From contig NC_066584.1 of NCBI RefSeq assembly GCF_024323335.1, positions 421,767,319 to 421,831,318 of the forward strand: 64,000 bases of DNA, given 5' to 3'. Position 1 is the first letter of the stretch, and every line of letters begins with the position of its first letter. This DNA is from Lathyrus oleraceus. Taxonomy: Eukaryota; Streptophyta; Magnoliopsida; Fabales; Fabaceae. Shown piece by piece: positions 35,701 through 43,860 of this stretch. The position numbers were made by a program, and so were the translations under genes. Under the pieces are notes generated by a model. It searched no databases, had not been told where the DNA came from, and worked only from the letters and a program-made list of their open reading frames with translations.

Positions 35701-36630
35701 CCGCTTTTGTTGACTTTCTTGTCTGTTTGTTATTATCCATTGCTATTTCCAAAGGACACACTTGAATCATCTTCTATATGATTTCAAGAAGTGAACCTTC
35801 TAAGAAGTTTTACTTTCCATCCCCATCCATTCATCCTCATTATGTCCTAAACCTTTTCACACTTTGATTTCAAACTTGACATAGATATTGTGCAAACATC
35901 TTCATGCTTTTTAAACTAAAAAACCTGGACCCCAAGTCCTTGACTTTTTTTTCAAACTCCATTTCATAATACTTCTTTGAATCAATCTTAATCATACTTT
36001 GACTCTACTTTCATAATCACAATCAATTAACTTCACTCATTCACTTGTTTTGGCTTTGTCCATTGTTAATCTTTTCATGCATTAGCCATAGGTTTCAATT
36101 ATCATTGTGGTTGATGTAAATCTTGCCTATCCTTAGTGAGTCGACAGTAAGACTTCCGTACTGAAAACAGGGCTAACCCCTCTAGTATGTCGAAGCTATC
36201 CTCGCATGGTGGATGTTGTTTTTGGTCGAGTGTTCTCCCATTGATAATGAAAAGCCTCAGTGCTATTGTTTAAAATTGAATCCACCAACTTTTGGAAATC
36301 TTTTAGCCGAACTACGGCGTTTTGATCCTTACCTTTGATGGAAGGTACGTAGGCAGCGGGTTCATCCGTTCAAACCCAATAACCCAATAAAAATTGTATA
36401 TTCTTTTCTCATCATCCCAATCATGTTTGCACAATACTTATGTCATAACAAATAACAATTTTTTTTTGCAACAAGTGTGAAAAGGGCTCCCTAGGAGTAC
36501 CTAGGACGTAGTGGGTGCCTAACACCTTCCCATTGCGTAATTTACCCCTTACCCAGACTCTCTGATCTTTTTATTAGTTTTCTACGTGTAAAACTTCTTA
36601 GGCTTTTGTTCGCTTTTTAGCCAGTCCTTT

Positions 36631-36657
36631 GGATAAATAAAAGTGCGGTGGCGACTC
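36631..36657 (+). promoter_or_regulatory. Conserved LTR-end core, Ogre-D 5' LTR
   Basis: GGATAAATAAAA is followed by GTGCGGTGGCGACTC, 68 bp before the LTR end. TAAATAAA could be a TATA box. GTGGCGACTC repeats the first ten bases around the primer site at 36731. Conservation is seen; promoter function is inference. Confidence 0.45.
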
Positions 36658-36731
36658 GAAATTTCAATGTATGCTTTGCTTATGATTTAATCGATAAATC
36701 ATATAGCGACGAATACACCGCTACAGAAAAG

Positions 36732-36749
36732 TGGCGACTCTGCTGGGGA
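36732..36749 (+). promoter_or_regulatory. Ogre-D primer binding site (tRNA-Arg type)
   Basis: TGGCGACTCTGCTGGGGA begins 6 bases after the LTR end. Ogre elements are known for a primer site complementary to a tRNA-Arg 3' end. The match to a particular tRNA was not tested here. Confidence 0.82.
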
Positions 36750-37747
36750 GTGAACTACATCGATCCTTGGTGGTATTGCCTACTTTTCACCCTTGTTGTG
36801 CTATATTATTATTTGTCATATGACATATTTTTGTACAATTTGGGATGACTGTATTGATTGTAATGATTGAATTGCTTGATATACAATTGCTGTTTGCTTT
36901 GGTGATCTGTGAGATGAGTTCTGTACCCGAACTCGAGTGCACTCTAGGATAGGAGAATGGCATAGTCTTGTTGATTGGTGTGGAGTATTCCTTAGCCAGT
37001 TGACTTGCGAGTCCATTCACTTGGTGGAGGTCATGTTGAATTAATAATGTCACACAAGTTATTTGTGGTTAGGCATTATTCTTTCAATCATGTGCCGCAG
37101 AAGCCAAGGACCTTAGTTTACCAAACCCATCTTGGCCTATTTTTAGGACCGTAGTGCGGAGGTCGTTCAGATGTCAGTTCTGATACGATTGTTACGCGAT
37201 ACTACACTCATAAGAGTTTCTCTTGAGAATATTCTTGGAATACGAGTATTCGTTCCTCCGATAATATTCGAAAGATGGAACGATGATTATGGGAACCTCT
37301 GATAGAACATGTCTGGCAGGTTTAAACCCTAGTACACTCCCTTTGGGTGGTTCTTAACCGAGACTCCATGCTCGTGACTCTCAACAAACCCGTGATTCGT
37401 GGTTGAGTCGTTCAAACATTGTTAATATCAATGGATCCCGGATCAGGTGTAAAACCTAAAATCCACCAAAGCGGCTGGTTGATATTAAGGATGTTTGAGC
37501 CGGTTCATGTACCGTTAATATCAATGGAACTTGGGTGTCGATAAGGTGAAAACCTAAATCCACCAAAATGGATGATTGATATTAGGGATACATAGAACTT
37601 TCCCACGACCTTTGTTTGGCGTGCTTTGCTTGATCCTTGAGTGTGTTTGTTGCATTCATGCATTCACGCATTCATCCGCATTCATGTCATCAGAAAAAAA
37701 GAAAATTTTCAAGGAACTTAAAGGGTTTATTTGCAAAATTTTCAGAC
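36750..37747 (+). other. Ogre-D 5' leader
   Basis: The stretch is non-coding between primer site and ORF1. A near-duplicate segment occurs at about 37420-37490 and 37515-37585 (GTTAATATCAATGGA, then AAAACCTAAAATCCACCAAA-like text, then TTGATATTA), a roughly 95-bp direct repeat. No gene is seen. Confidence 0.7.
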
Positions 37748-39196
37748 ATGGAAAGACCGAAAAGGCATACAAAGAAGTACAGCTTTAAGCAACCCGATGT
37801 AAAAGAGTTAAGGAATCTGACATCATATGTATTAGATCCCTTGGGTTTCAAAGCTCGCTATGGGAAGCTCCTACCTCTGCTCACCACTCAGGTTGACGAA
37901 GGATTGATGAGTACTTTGGCTCAGTTCTACGATCCTTTGCATCACTGCTTCTTATTTCCGGACTTCCAGTTGTTGCCAACTTTGGAAGAATACTCTCATC
38001 TTATTGGGATTCCTATTCTGGATCAAGTGCCGTTCAGTGGCCTGGAGAGTATTCCATCTGCTCGAGAGATTGCTAGCTTGTTGCACATAGATGAAGATCT
38101 GATTAGAGCTAATCTGACTACCAAAGGCGGAATTCAGGGTTTTCCTTCCGAGTTCCTCATTGCCCAAGCTACCTTTTATGGGAAGGCCATGAGTGAGGAT
38201 GCCTTTGAGGCTCTATTTGTGCTGCTCATCTATGGATTGGTGCTGTTTCCCAACTTCGACAAGTTCGTGGACATGAATGCCATTAGGATCTTTTCAGTTC
38301 TTAATCCAGTTCCGACTTTGTTGGGCGATGCATATGTCTCCTTGCACCTAAGGAATATGAAGAATGGAGGAGTTATTGTCTGCTGTTTACCCCTGCTGTA
38401 CAAGTGGTTTATTTCGCACTTGCCGCAGACAGTTGCTTTCAAGGAAAACAAGGGATGTCTACGGTGGTCTCAGAGACTCATGTCTCTCACCAATAATGAT
38501 ATCACCTGGTATGATCGCGTGTATGATACCGTTCAGATCATCGATTATTGTGGGGAGTTCCCTAATGTGCCTCTTCTTGGTACATGCGGTGGGATTACCT
38601 ACAATCCTATTCTTGCACGTCGTCAGCTTGGGTTCCCCCTGAAGGATAAACCTAATAACATTCTGTTAGAAGGTGTGTTCTTCCAGGAGGGTAAAGATCC
38701 CCAAGGCCTGAAAGCCAGATTTGTCCGTGCTTGGTGCAGTATTCACAAGAAGAGTAGGAATGAGTTGGGTCCGAAGAACTGCATTGCTTTGGAGCCATAC
38801 ACCTCTTGGGTCAGACAGAGAGCTGCCACCTACCTGATGCCGTATGATCATCCAAGACCTACACTGTTGGATGTGGCTGGGCCTTCAACCCTCCCTACCC
38901 AACGTGTAGAGGAGTTGAGAGAAGAAGACCTTTCGCGTGCTTGGATCCGTGAAAGGGAGGAATTGCTGCAGCAGCTCAAGGAGAAGGATGCTATGATTGA
39001 ATTTCTCGAGCACCGAGTGATCGACGATCCGAACGACACTTGGACTTCTCTGCTTCCTCAGTCATCCAAATTCTGGAAGAGGAGGTATGATCGACTTGCT
39101 AAAGAGAAAGCTGACATGGAGGCTGCCTATGAGAGAGAGATCAAGAAGTTGTGCACTTCTCGTCTTCCAGCATCCCGAGCTAATAGTGATCCATAG
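37748..39196 (+). CDS. Ogre-D ORF1 protein, 482 aa
   Basis: This is the Ogre-specific protein encoded upstream of gag; its function is unknown. The ATG at 37748 (MERPKRHTKKYSF) was chosen because it follows the leader and starts the basic N-terminus. An earlier in-frame ATG at 37637 would add 37 residues of low-complexity His-rich sequence. The middle is a globular, aromatic-rich domain resembling the legume DUF7745/plant-mobile-domain-like family (LTSYVLDPLGFKARYGKLL, LFPDFQLLPTLEEYSHLIG, DAYVSLHLRNMKNGGVIVC); this family link is from memory. The C-terminal 110 residues are charged and likely coiled-coil (AWIREREELLQQLKEKDA, YDRLAKEKADMEAAYERE). The frame has no disruption, consistent with recent activity. 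Confidence 0.82.
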   Translation: MERPKRHTKKYSFKQPDVKELRNLTSYVLDPLGFKARYGKLLPLLTTQVDEGLMSTLAQFYDPLHHCFLFPDFQLLPTLEEYSHLIGIPILDQVPFSGLESIPSAREIASLLHIDEDLIRANLTTKGGIQGFPSEFLIAQATFYGKAMSEDAFEALFVLLIYGLVLFPNFDKFVDMNAIRIFSVLNPVPTLLGDAYVSLHLRNMKNGGVIVCCLPLLYKWFISHLPQTVAFKENKGCLRWSQRLMSLTNNDITWYDRVYDTVQIIDYCGEFPNVPLLGTCGGITYNPILARRQLGFPLKDKPNNILLEGVFFQEGKDPQGLKARFVRAWCSIHKKSRNELGPKNCIALEPYTSWVRQRAATYLMPYDHPRPTLLDVAGPSTLPTQRVEELREEDLSRAWIREREELLQQLKEKDAMIEFLEHRVIDDPNDTWTSLLPQSSKFWKRRYDRLAKEKADMEAAYEREIKKLCTSRLPASRANSDP

Positions 39197-39491
39197 GATG
39201 TCATTTACCTTTTCTCTTTGTAATATTTAAAAGAATGCTGTACTTCTTTGTCTTAATATTTTGAATGAAATATTTTCCATGAGCAATTAAAATGTTTAAT
39301 ATTCAAAATATTGCAAATAATACCCTAAGGGTTCCTTGAAAACAAAGCATTTGCACAAGCATCTCATGCATCATTCTTGCATAAACAGGTACCCTTTGTT
39401 TCTGGTCTTCTGGTTCTAACCTTTGCTCTTCATTTATTTTGAAGACAAGCTGACTCACCGGTATTATACAAGGGTCAACTCTGCCAGAATC
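39197..39491 (+). other. Spacer between ORF1 and gag-pro, Ogre-D
   Basis: The stretch is AT-rich with no coding signal. An inverted pair of short words (TTAATATTTTGAATG near 39254 and TTTAATATTCAAAATATT near 39296) could form a stem between the two ORFs. The gag frame is open upstream of its first good ATG from 39423. Confidence 0.55.
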
Positions 39492-42400
39492 ATGGAACAG
39501 TTGGAGCAAGAGAACCGAGATCTAAGAGAAGAGGTCGCCAGACTTGGCGCTTTGATGGAGCAACTCCTCGCTGCCCAGAATCAGCCTGCTCCGCAGCCAG
39601 CAACTCCGGTTCAGCGGACGGTCATTTCTGAAGTTGCTACTTCAACGGTGCCGGTCAGTGCCCATCAGCCTAATGCCATGCCTCCCGGTTTTCCTTGGGG
39701 GATGCCTCCAGGCTTCATGCCTGATCTGCCAGCTCCAACATTCGCTCAAATGCCGGCATCTAGCCCGGTCCCTGTTCCCGCTCCTCCCGTCGTGCATACC
39801 ATGCCTAGGGTAGACGACACCATCTATCACTCTGAGGCATCTGAGGGCTCAGATGTTCATGAAAAGATGGACGCAATGAACGATCAATTCCTTGAGCTGA
39901 GAAAGGAATTGAGGACTCTCCGTGGCAAAGATCTCTTCGGCAAGTCTGCAGCCGAACTCTGCCTAGTTCCCGGTGTGAAAATACCGATCAAATTCAAGGT
40001 CCCAGACTTTGAAAAATATAAGGGGAACACCTGTCCACTCGCTCACCTGGTCATGTACGCCAGGAAGATGTCAACACAGACTGATAATGATCAACTCTTG
40101 ATCCATTATTTCCAAGATAGTCTGTCTGGTGCCGCGCTCAGATGGTACATGAGCCTGGACAGTGTCAACATCCGATCTTTCAATGACCTTGGCGAAGCTT
40201 TCGTCAAGCAATACAAATACAATGTTGATATGGCGCCTGACCGAGATCAACTCAGGTCCATGTCACAGAAAGACAAGGAGTCATTCAAGGAGTACGCCCA
40301 GAGATGGCGTGAGCTGGCAGCTCAAATCACTCCACCGTTGGAAGAGAAAGAGATGACCAAGATTTTTCTGAAAACTCTTGGTTCATTTTACTATGAACGA
40401 ATGGTGGCTAGCGCTCCCTCTGATTTCACCGAGATGGTGAACATGGGGATGCGTCTTGAAGAAGGTGTCCGAGAAGGACGGTTGGCTAAAGATGATGGTT
40501 CTTCCTCTAAGCGATATGGAGCGTTTAAGAGGAAAGAAGGCGAAGCACATGCCGTGCAGTCTCAGCCAAAACATAGAAGACCCTCTATTCCGAGGAAGCC
40601 TGCACGACATTCCAGTCATCAGCACCAGGTGGCTCATGTAGCGCCTGTATTCAAAGATAATGCTCAACAATATCAACATCAGCAGCAATATCCACAACCG
40701 CAGTACCAACAACAACAACAGCGTCCACAGCAACAGGCTTACCAGCCTCGTGGAAGTACAACCAATCAAGCTAACATGAATTATGATAGGAAGAAGATCA
40801 GCTTTGATCCGATTCCGATGACATATGCAGAGCTTTATCCCTCCTTGTTGGAGAGAAAATTGGTTTCTCCCAAGGATCCTCCTGCTATTCCTGCAAACCC
40901 GCAATGGTGGTACAAACCAGACCAGCATTGTGTCTACCATTCCGGTGCTCCGGGCCATAATGTAGAAAATTGTTTCCCGCTGAAGAATAAGGTTCAAGAC
41001 CTTATGAGAAGTGGAATCCTGAGTTTTGAAGACTCAAACCCGAACGTCACCAGGAACCCATTGCCTTCGCATGGGAAATCTGTGAATATGATTCAGGAAT
41101 GCCTTGGGAAGTACAAGGTTAAATATGTCAGCCACATCAGGCAGTCGTTGGTTGATTTACATAAGATGCTGTGTCAGTACAGCTACTTGGAGCATAACCA
41201 CGACAAGTGTCGCGTTTGCTCGGTTAACCGCTTGGGTTGCGACCAGGTTCGCAAGGAAGTTCAGAAACTGTTGAATGAAGGTACCATTGAGATTCTCCAG
41301 AATCGCAATGTTGATATAGTTGAGCCTGAAGTGAATGTCATCTCGCCAGTGTTCAAGCTACCTGAACCCGTTGTTATTCGCTACAATAGCAACAAGCCGA
41401 AGGCTTCACCTTCTTTGATTATCAAACCTGCCGGCCCTGTGCCCTATACATCTGATCGAGCTGTGCCATTCCGGTATAATCCTGTTGCTGTCCAGGATGG
41501 GATCGAAGTGCCTTTGCCTTCAACTTCTGTGACCACTGTTGCTGATGTCAGTGGGTTGACCCGAAGTGGTCGTGTATTTTCTGCGCCTGCTAAGGCTACT
41601 GTTTCTGATACTGTTGAGCGCCCTGTGGGAACCACTGTGAATGTTCAGAATCCGGCACTTGATGTCGCTAAACCCTCCTCATCTGTACAAAAGACTCCTG
41701 TTTCTTCAGTTGGCCCAAGTGGCATTGTTGATGAAGAATCTGATGAGATGCTGAGGCTCATCAGAAAGAGTGAGTACAATATCGTAGACCAGCTTCTACA
41801 CACGCCCTCCAAGATTTCTATTCTTTCTCTATTGCTGAATTCAGAGCCTCATAGAGAGTCTCTGCAGAAAGTCTTGGACCTGGCATACGTTGATCACGAC
41901 GTCACCCTTGAGCAATTTGATAGCATTGTTGCAAACATCACCGCTTGCAACACTTTGAGCTTTTGTGACGCTGATCTCCCTGAGGAGGGAAGAGACCACA
42001 ACATGGCCTTACATATCTATATGAATTGCAAATCTGATGCAATGTCCAATGTGCTGGTGGACACTGGATCGTCCCTTAATGTATTGCAAAAATCCACACT
42101 CTCTCGTCTGTCATATCAGGGTCCTCCTATGAGGCAGAGTGGGGTCGTTGTGAAAGCTTTTGATGGGTCGCGCAAGACCGTGATTGGGGAAGTTGATCTC
42201 CCAATCAAGATAGGACCAAGTGATTTCCAAGTTACTTTCCAAGTAATGGATATCCACCCATCATACAGCTGTCTCTTAGGCAGACCATGGATTCACGAGG
42301 CTGGCGCCGTGACATCCACCCTACACCAGAAGCTGAAGTTTGTCAAAAACAAGAAATTGGTTGTAGTAGGGGGAGAAAAAGCTCTCCTGGTCAGCCATCT

Positions 42401-42797
42401 GTCTTCTTTCTCATACATTGACGCAGAGGATGAAGTTGGAACTCAGTTCCAAGCTTTGTCTATTGATGAACCAATCGAGAAGAAGTCTCCTTCATTCACT
42501 TCCTACCATGATGCGAAGCTGGCCATTGAATGTGGTGCAGTTGCTGGATTAGGGAAGGTGCTTGAACTTGAAGATAACCGATCCCGGGCTGGCATTGGCT
42601 ATGGTTCTGGGGCATGCAATGAGCAAGGTCTGTTCACAAGTGGAGGATTCATCCATGCTGATCAACCAGAAGAGGAAGCTGCTGCTATCATTGAAGAAGA
42701 AGATGCAGAAGACTTGAACAATTTTGTCATGCCTGGTGGTGTCTGCCACAATTGGGTCGCTGTAGATGTTCCTACGGTCATTCATAAGTCAGCGTGA
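39492..42797 (+). CDS. Ogre-D gag-protease polyprotein, 1101 aa
   Basis: This is the structural polyprotein plus aspartic protease of a Tat/Ogre element, intact. Translation most likely starts at 39492 (MEQLEQENRDLREEVARLG), a coiled coil; a Pro-rich linker follows. The retrotransposon gag core lies at about residues 170-330 (FEKYKGNTCPLAHLVMYAR, ALRWYMSLDSVNIRSFND, KESFKEYAQRWRELA). A Gln-rich low-complexity stretch comes next, then a zinc-knuckle-like motif C480-x2-H483-x5-H489-x4-C494 (CVYHSGAPGHNVENC), with His in place of the second Cys as is common in Tat gag. The protease active site is D857 in VLVDTGSSLNVL. The end (NWVAVDVPTVIHKSA) overlaps the proposed intron donor. It would assemble particles and process polyproteins in the cytoplasm. 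No stop or shift is present. Confidence 0.93.
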   Translation: MEQLEQENRDLREEVARLGALMEQLLAAQNQPAPQPATPVQRTVISEVATSTVPVSAHQPNAMPPGFPWGMPPGFMPDLPAPTFAQMPASSPVPVPAPPVVHTMPRVDDTIYHSEASEGSDVHEKMDAMNDQFLELRKELRTLRGKDLFGKSAAELCLVPGVKIPIKFKVPDFEKYKGNTCPLAHLVMYARKMSTQTDNDQLLIHYFQDSLSGAALRWYMSLDSVNIRSFNDLGEAFVKQYKYNVDMAPDRDQLRSMSQKDKESFKEYAQRWRELAAQITPPLEEKEMTKIFLKTLGSFYYERMVASAPSDFTEMVNMGMRLEEGVREGRLAKDDGSSSKRYGAFKRKEGEAHAVQSQPKHRRPSIPRKPARHSSHQHQVAHVAPVFKDNAQQYQHQQQYPQPQYQQQQQRPQQQAYQPRGSTTNQANMNYDRKKISFDPIPMTYAELYPSLLERKLVSPKDPPAIPANPQWWYKPDQHCVYHSGAPGHNVENCFPLKNKVQDLMRSGILSFEDSNPNVTRNPLPSHGKSVNMIQECLGKYKVKYVSHIRQSLVDLHKMLCQYSYLEHNHDKCRVCSVNRLGCDQVRKEVQKLLNEGTIEILQNRNVDIVEPEVNVISPVFKLPEPVVIRYNSNKPKASPSLIIKPAGPVPYTSDRAVPFRYNPVAVQDGIEVPLPSTSVTTVADVSGLTRSGRVFSAPAKATVSDTVERPVGTTVNVQNPALDVAKPSSSVQKTPVSSVGPSGIVDEESDEMLRLIRKSEYNIVDQLLHTPSKISILSLLLNSEPHRESLQKVLDLAYVDHDVTLEQFDSIVANITACNTLSFCDADLPEEGRDHNMALHIYMNCKSDAMSNVLVDTGSSLNVLQKSTLSRLSYQGPPMRQSGVVVKAFDGSRKTVIGEVDLPIKIGPSDFQVTFQVMDIHPSYSCLLGRPWIHEAGAVTSTLHQKLKFVKNKKLVVVGGEKALLVSHLSSFSYIDAEDEVGTQFQALSIDEPIEKKSPSFTSYHDAKLAIECGAVAGLGKVLELEDNRSRAGIGYGSGACNEQGLFTSGGFIHADQPEEEAAAIIEEEDAEDLNNFVMPGGVCHNWVAVDVPTVIHKSA

Positions 42798-43062
42798 CTT
42801 GTTCACTTTGTTCAAAACCCTTCTCCCATGCCAAAAGGAGAAGTGATGACATTGTTGGCAGCATTTAATACAATGATGTTTTCATTCAATTAATGCATTG
42901 TCAAACATTTGTTTTTCCATTTGTTTTCACTTTTTGCTTTTTTGCATGAAATCAGTGATCACAAAAAACCCTGAAAAACAATAAAACAACATTTTTCATC
43001 TGCATAAATGATTCGCTTGTTTAAAATTCAAAAGCTTTTCATTATCCAGAATCATTATGCAG
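42794..43062 (+). other. Putative pro/RT intron region, Ogre-D
   Basis: This is the counterpart of 20381-20642, with GTGACT at 42794 overlapping the stop and acceptor TTATGCAG ending at 43062. Downstream sequence has one extra base relative to Ogre-C (GATTTCTAAACCC against TTGATCAAACCC), so splicing here would run into TAA. With pol deleted this may not matter. Confidence 0.5.
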
Positions 43063-43440
43063 GGATTTCTAAACCCATTGAACATAATGATCCAACGCCA
43101 TCTCCCAATCTTGAAGTCCTTGTATCTGAGGCAGAGGAAGTTGATGTTGAAGGGGATTCCTGACGAGATTACCCGCCTTCTTGAGCACCAAAGAGGCTCA
43201 CTCAGCTGTATCATGAGAATCAGCTAAACAGTCAAACTGGGGCATTGCAAATGCAATCAATCAAAACAAAAAAAAAAAAAAAAAAAAAAACAAAAGAAAA
43301 AAAAAATCAAAAAAAAAAAAAAACAAAAAAAAAAAAAAGAAGAAAGAGGGTGAAAAAATAAGAAAAAATCAAAAACCAGGAAAATTTTTTTCAAAATTTT
43401 TCCAAGAGAAAAAAGAAAAATTATACCCTCAAGTCCCTAG
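43063..43440 (+). pseudogene. Ogre-D pol start and A-rich deletion scar
   Basis: Bases 43063-43245 match the pol leader of Ogre-C (AACCCATTGAACATAATGA, up to AAACAGTCAA). Similarity then stops. An A-rich tract follows (43260-43430, long A runs with scattered C and G). At 43441 the sequence resumes inside the integrase C-terminus. Compared with Ogre-C, about 2.9 kb (20823-23718) is absent: reverse transcriptase, both RNases H and the integrase catalytic core. Confidence 0.92.
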
Positions 43441-43734
43441 TTGACTGATGCTGAATGGATTCAGAGTCGTTATGACCAGCTGAATTTGATTGAAGAGAAG
43501 AGATTAACTGCCATGTGCCATGGTCAGTTATATCAGCAGAGAATGAAGAAAGCATTCGATAAGAAAGTTTTGTCTTTCGCGCCCGATTCCAGGGGCAAGT
43601 GGACTCCAAACTACGAGGGTCCATATGTTGTTAAGAGAGCCTTTTCAGGCGGTGCTTTGATGCTTACAACAATGGATGGGGAGGATTTCACTCGTCCTGT
43701 GAATTCAGATGCAGTCAAGAGATACTTTGCCTAA
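43441..43734 (+). pseudogene. Ogre-D integrase C-terminal remnant
   Basis: About 97 codons remain (TDAEWIQSRYDQLNLIEEK to RYFA). A further 45-nt in-frame deletion after FDKKV removes the stretch that in Ogre-C reads KPRVFREGDLVLKKV, with AAGAAAGT-like repeats at the break. No catalytic residues remain. It has no obvious start and is unlikely to be translated. Confidence 0.92.
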
Positions 43735-43779
43735 AAAAAAAGTATATGCAAATGGAAAAAACAGAATAGCTCGCTAAGT

Positions 43780-43860
43780 TGAAAACCCGAAAGGGCGGCT
43801 TAGGCAAAAATGAGCGTCTCGGTGGAGAACCCACAAGGGTAATCCAGGCAAAAATTAGAG
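43780..43860 (+). repeat. Paired mini-hairpin modules, Ogre-D
   Basis: CCCGAAAGGG (43786-43795) and CCCACAAGGG (43830-43839), 44 bp apart. The 3-bp stems are kept while the loops vary (GAAA, ACAA). They lie in the same position after pol as in Ogre-A and Ogre-C. Confidence 0.6.

Larger units (their letters stand above)
30666..36725 (+). repeat. Ogre-D 5' LTR, 6060 bp
   Basis: It runs from TGTAAGACCCCAATTTTG to ...CACCGCTACA. Inside are an ATATC triple repeat near 30706, a T-run near 32444, a hairpin at 34411-34432, TAAGTCC...GGCAT cassettes at 35050-35700 and the conserved end block. It is almost identical to 49244-55302. No gene was found; the small frames recur in both LTR copies and lack any family signature. 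Confidence 0.96.

Noticed and set aside
40383..40997. 204-codon frame on the minus strand
   Set aside because: It lies entirely antisense to the intact gag-pro frame of Ogre-D and shows no protein family features.
43260..43430. Poly(A) tail of an inserted LINE, SINE or processed pseudogene
   Set aside because: No body sequence, no RNA polymerase III boxes and no flanking target duplication are visible. Pol sequence is missing on both sides, so a deletion scar fits better.
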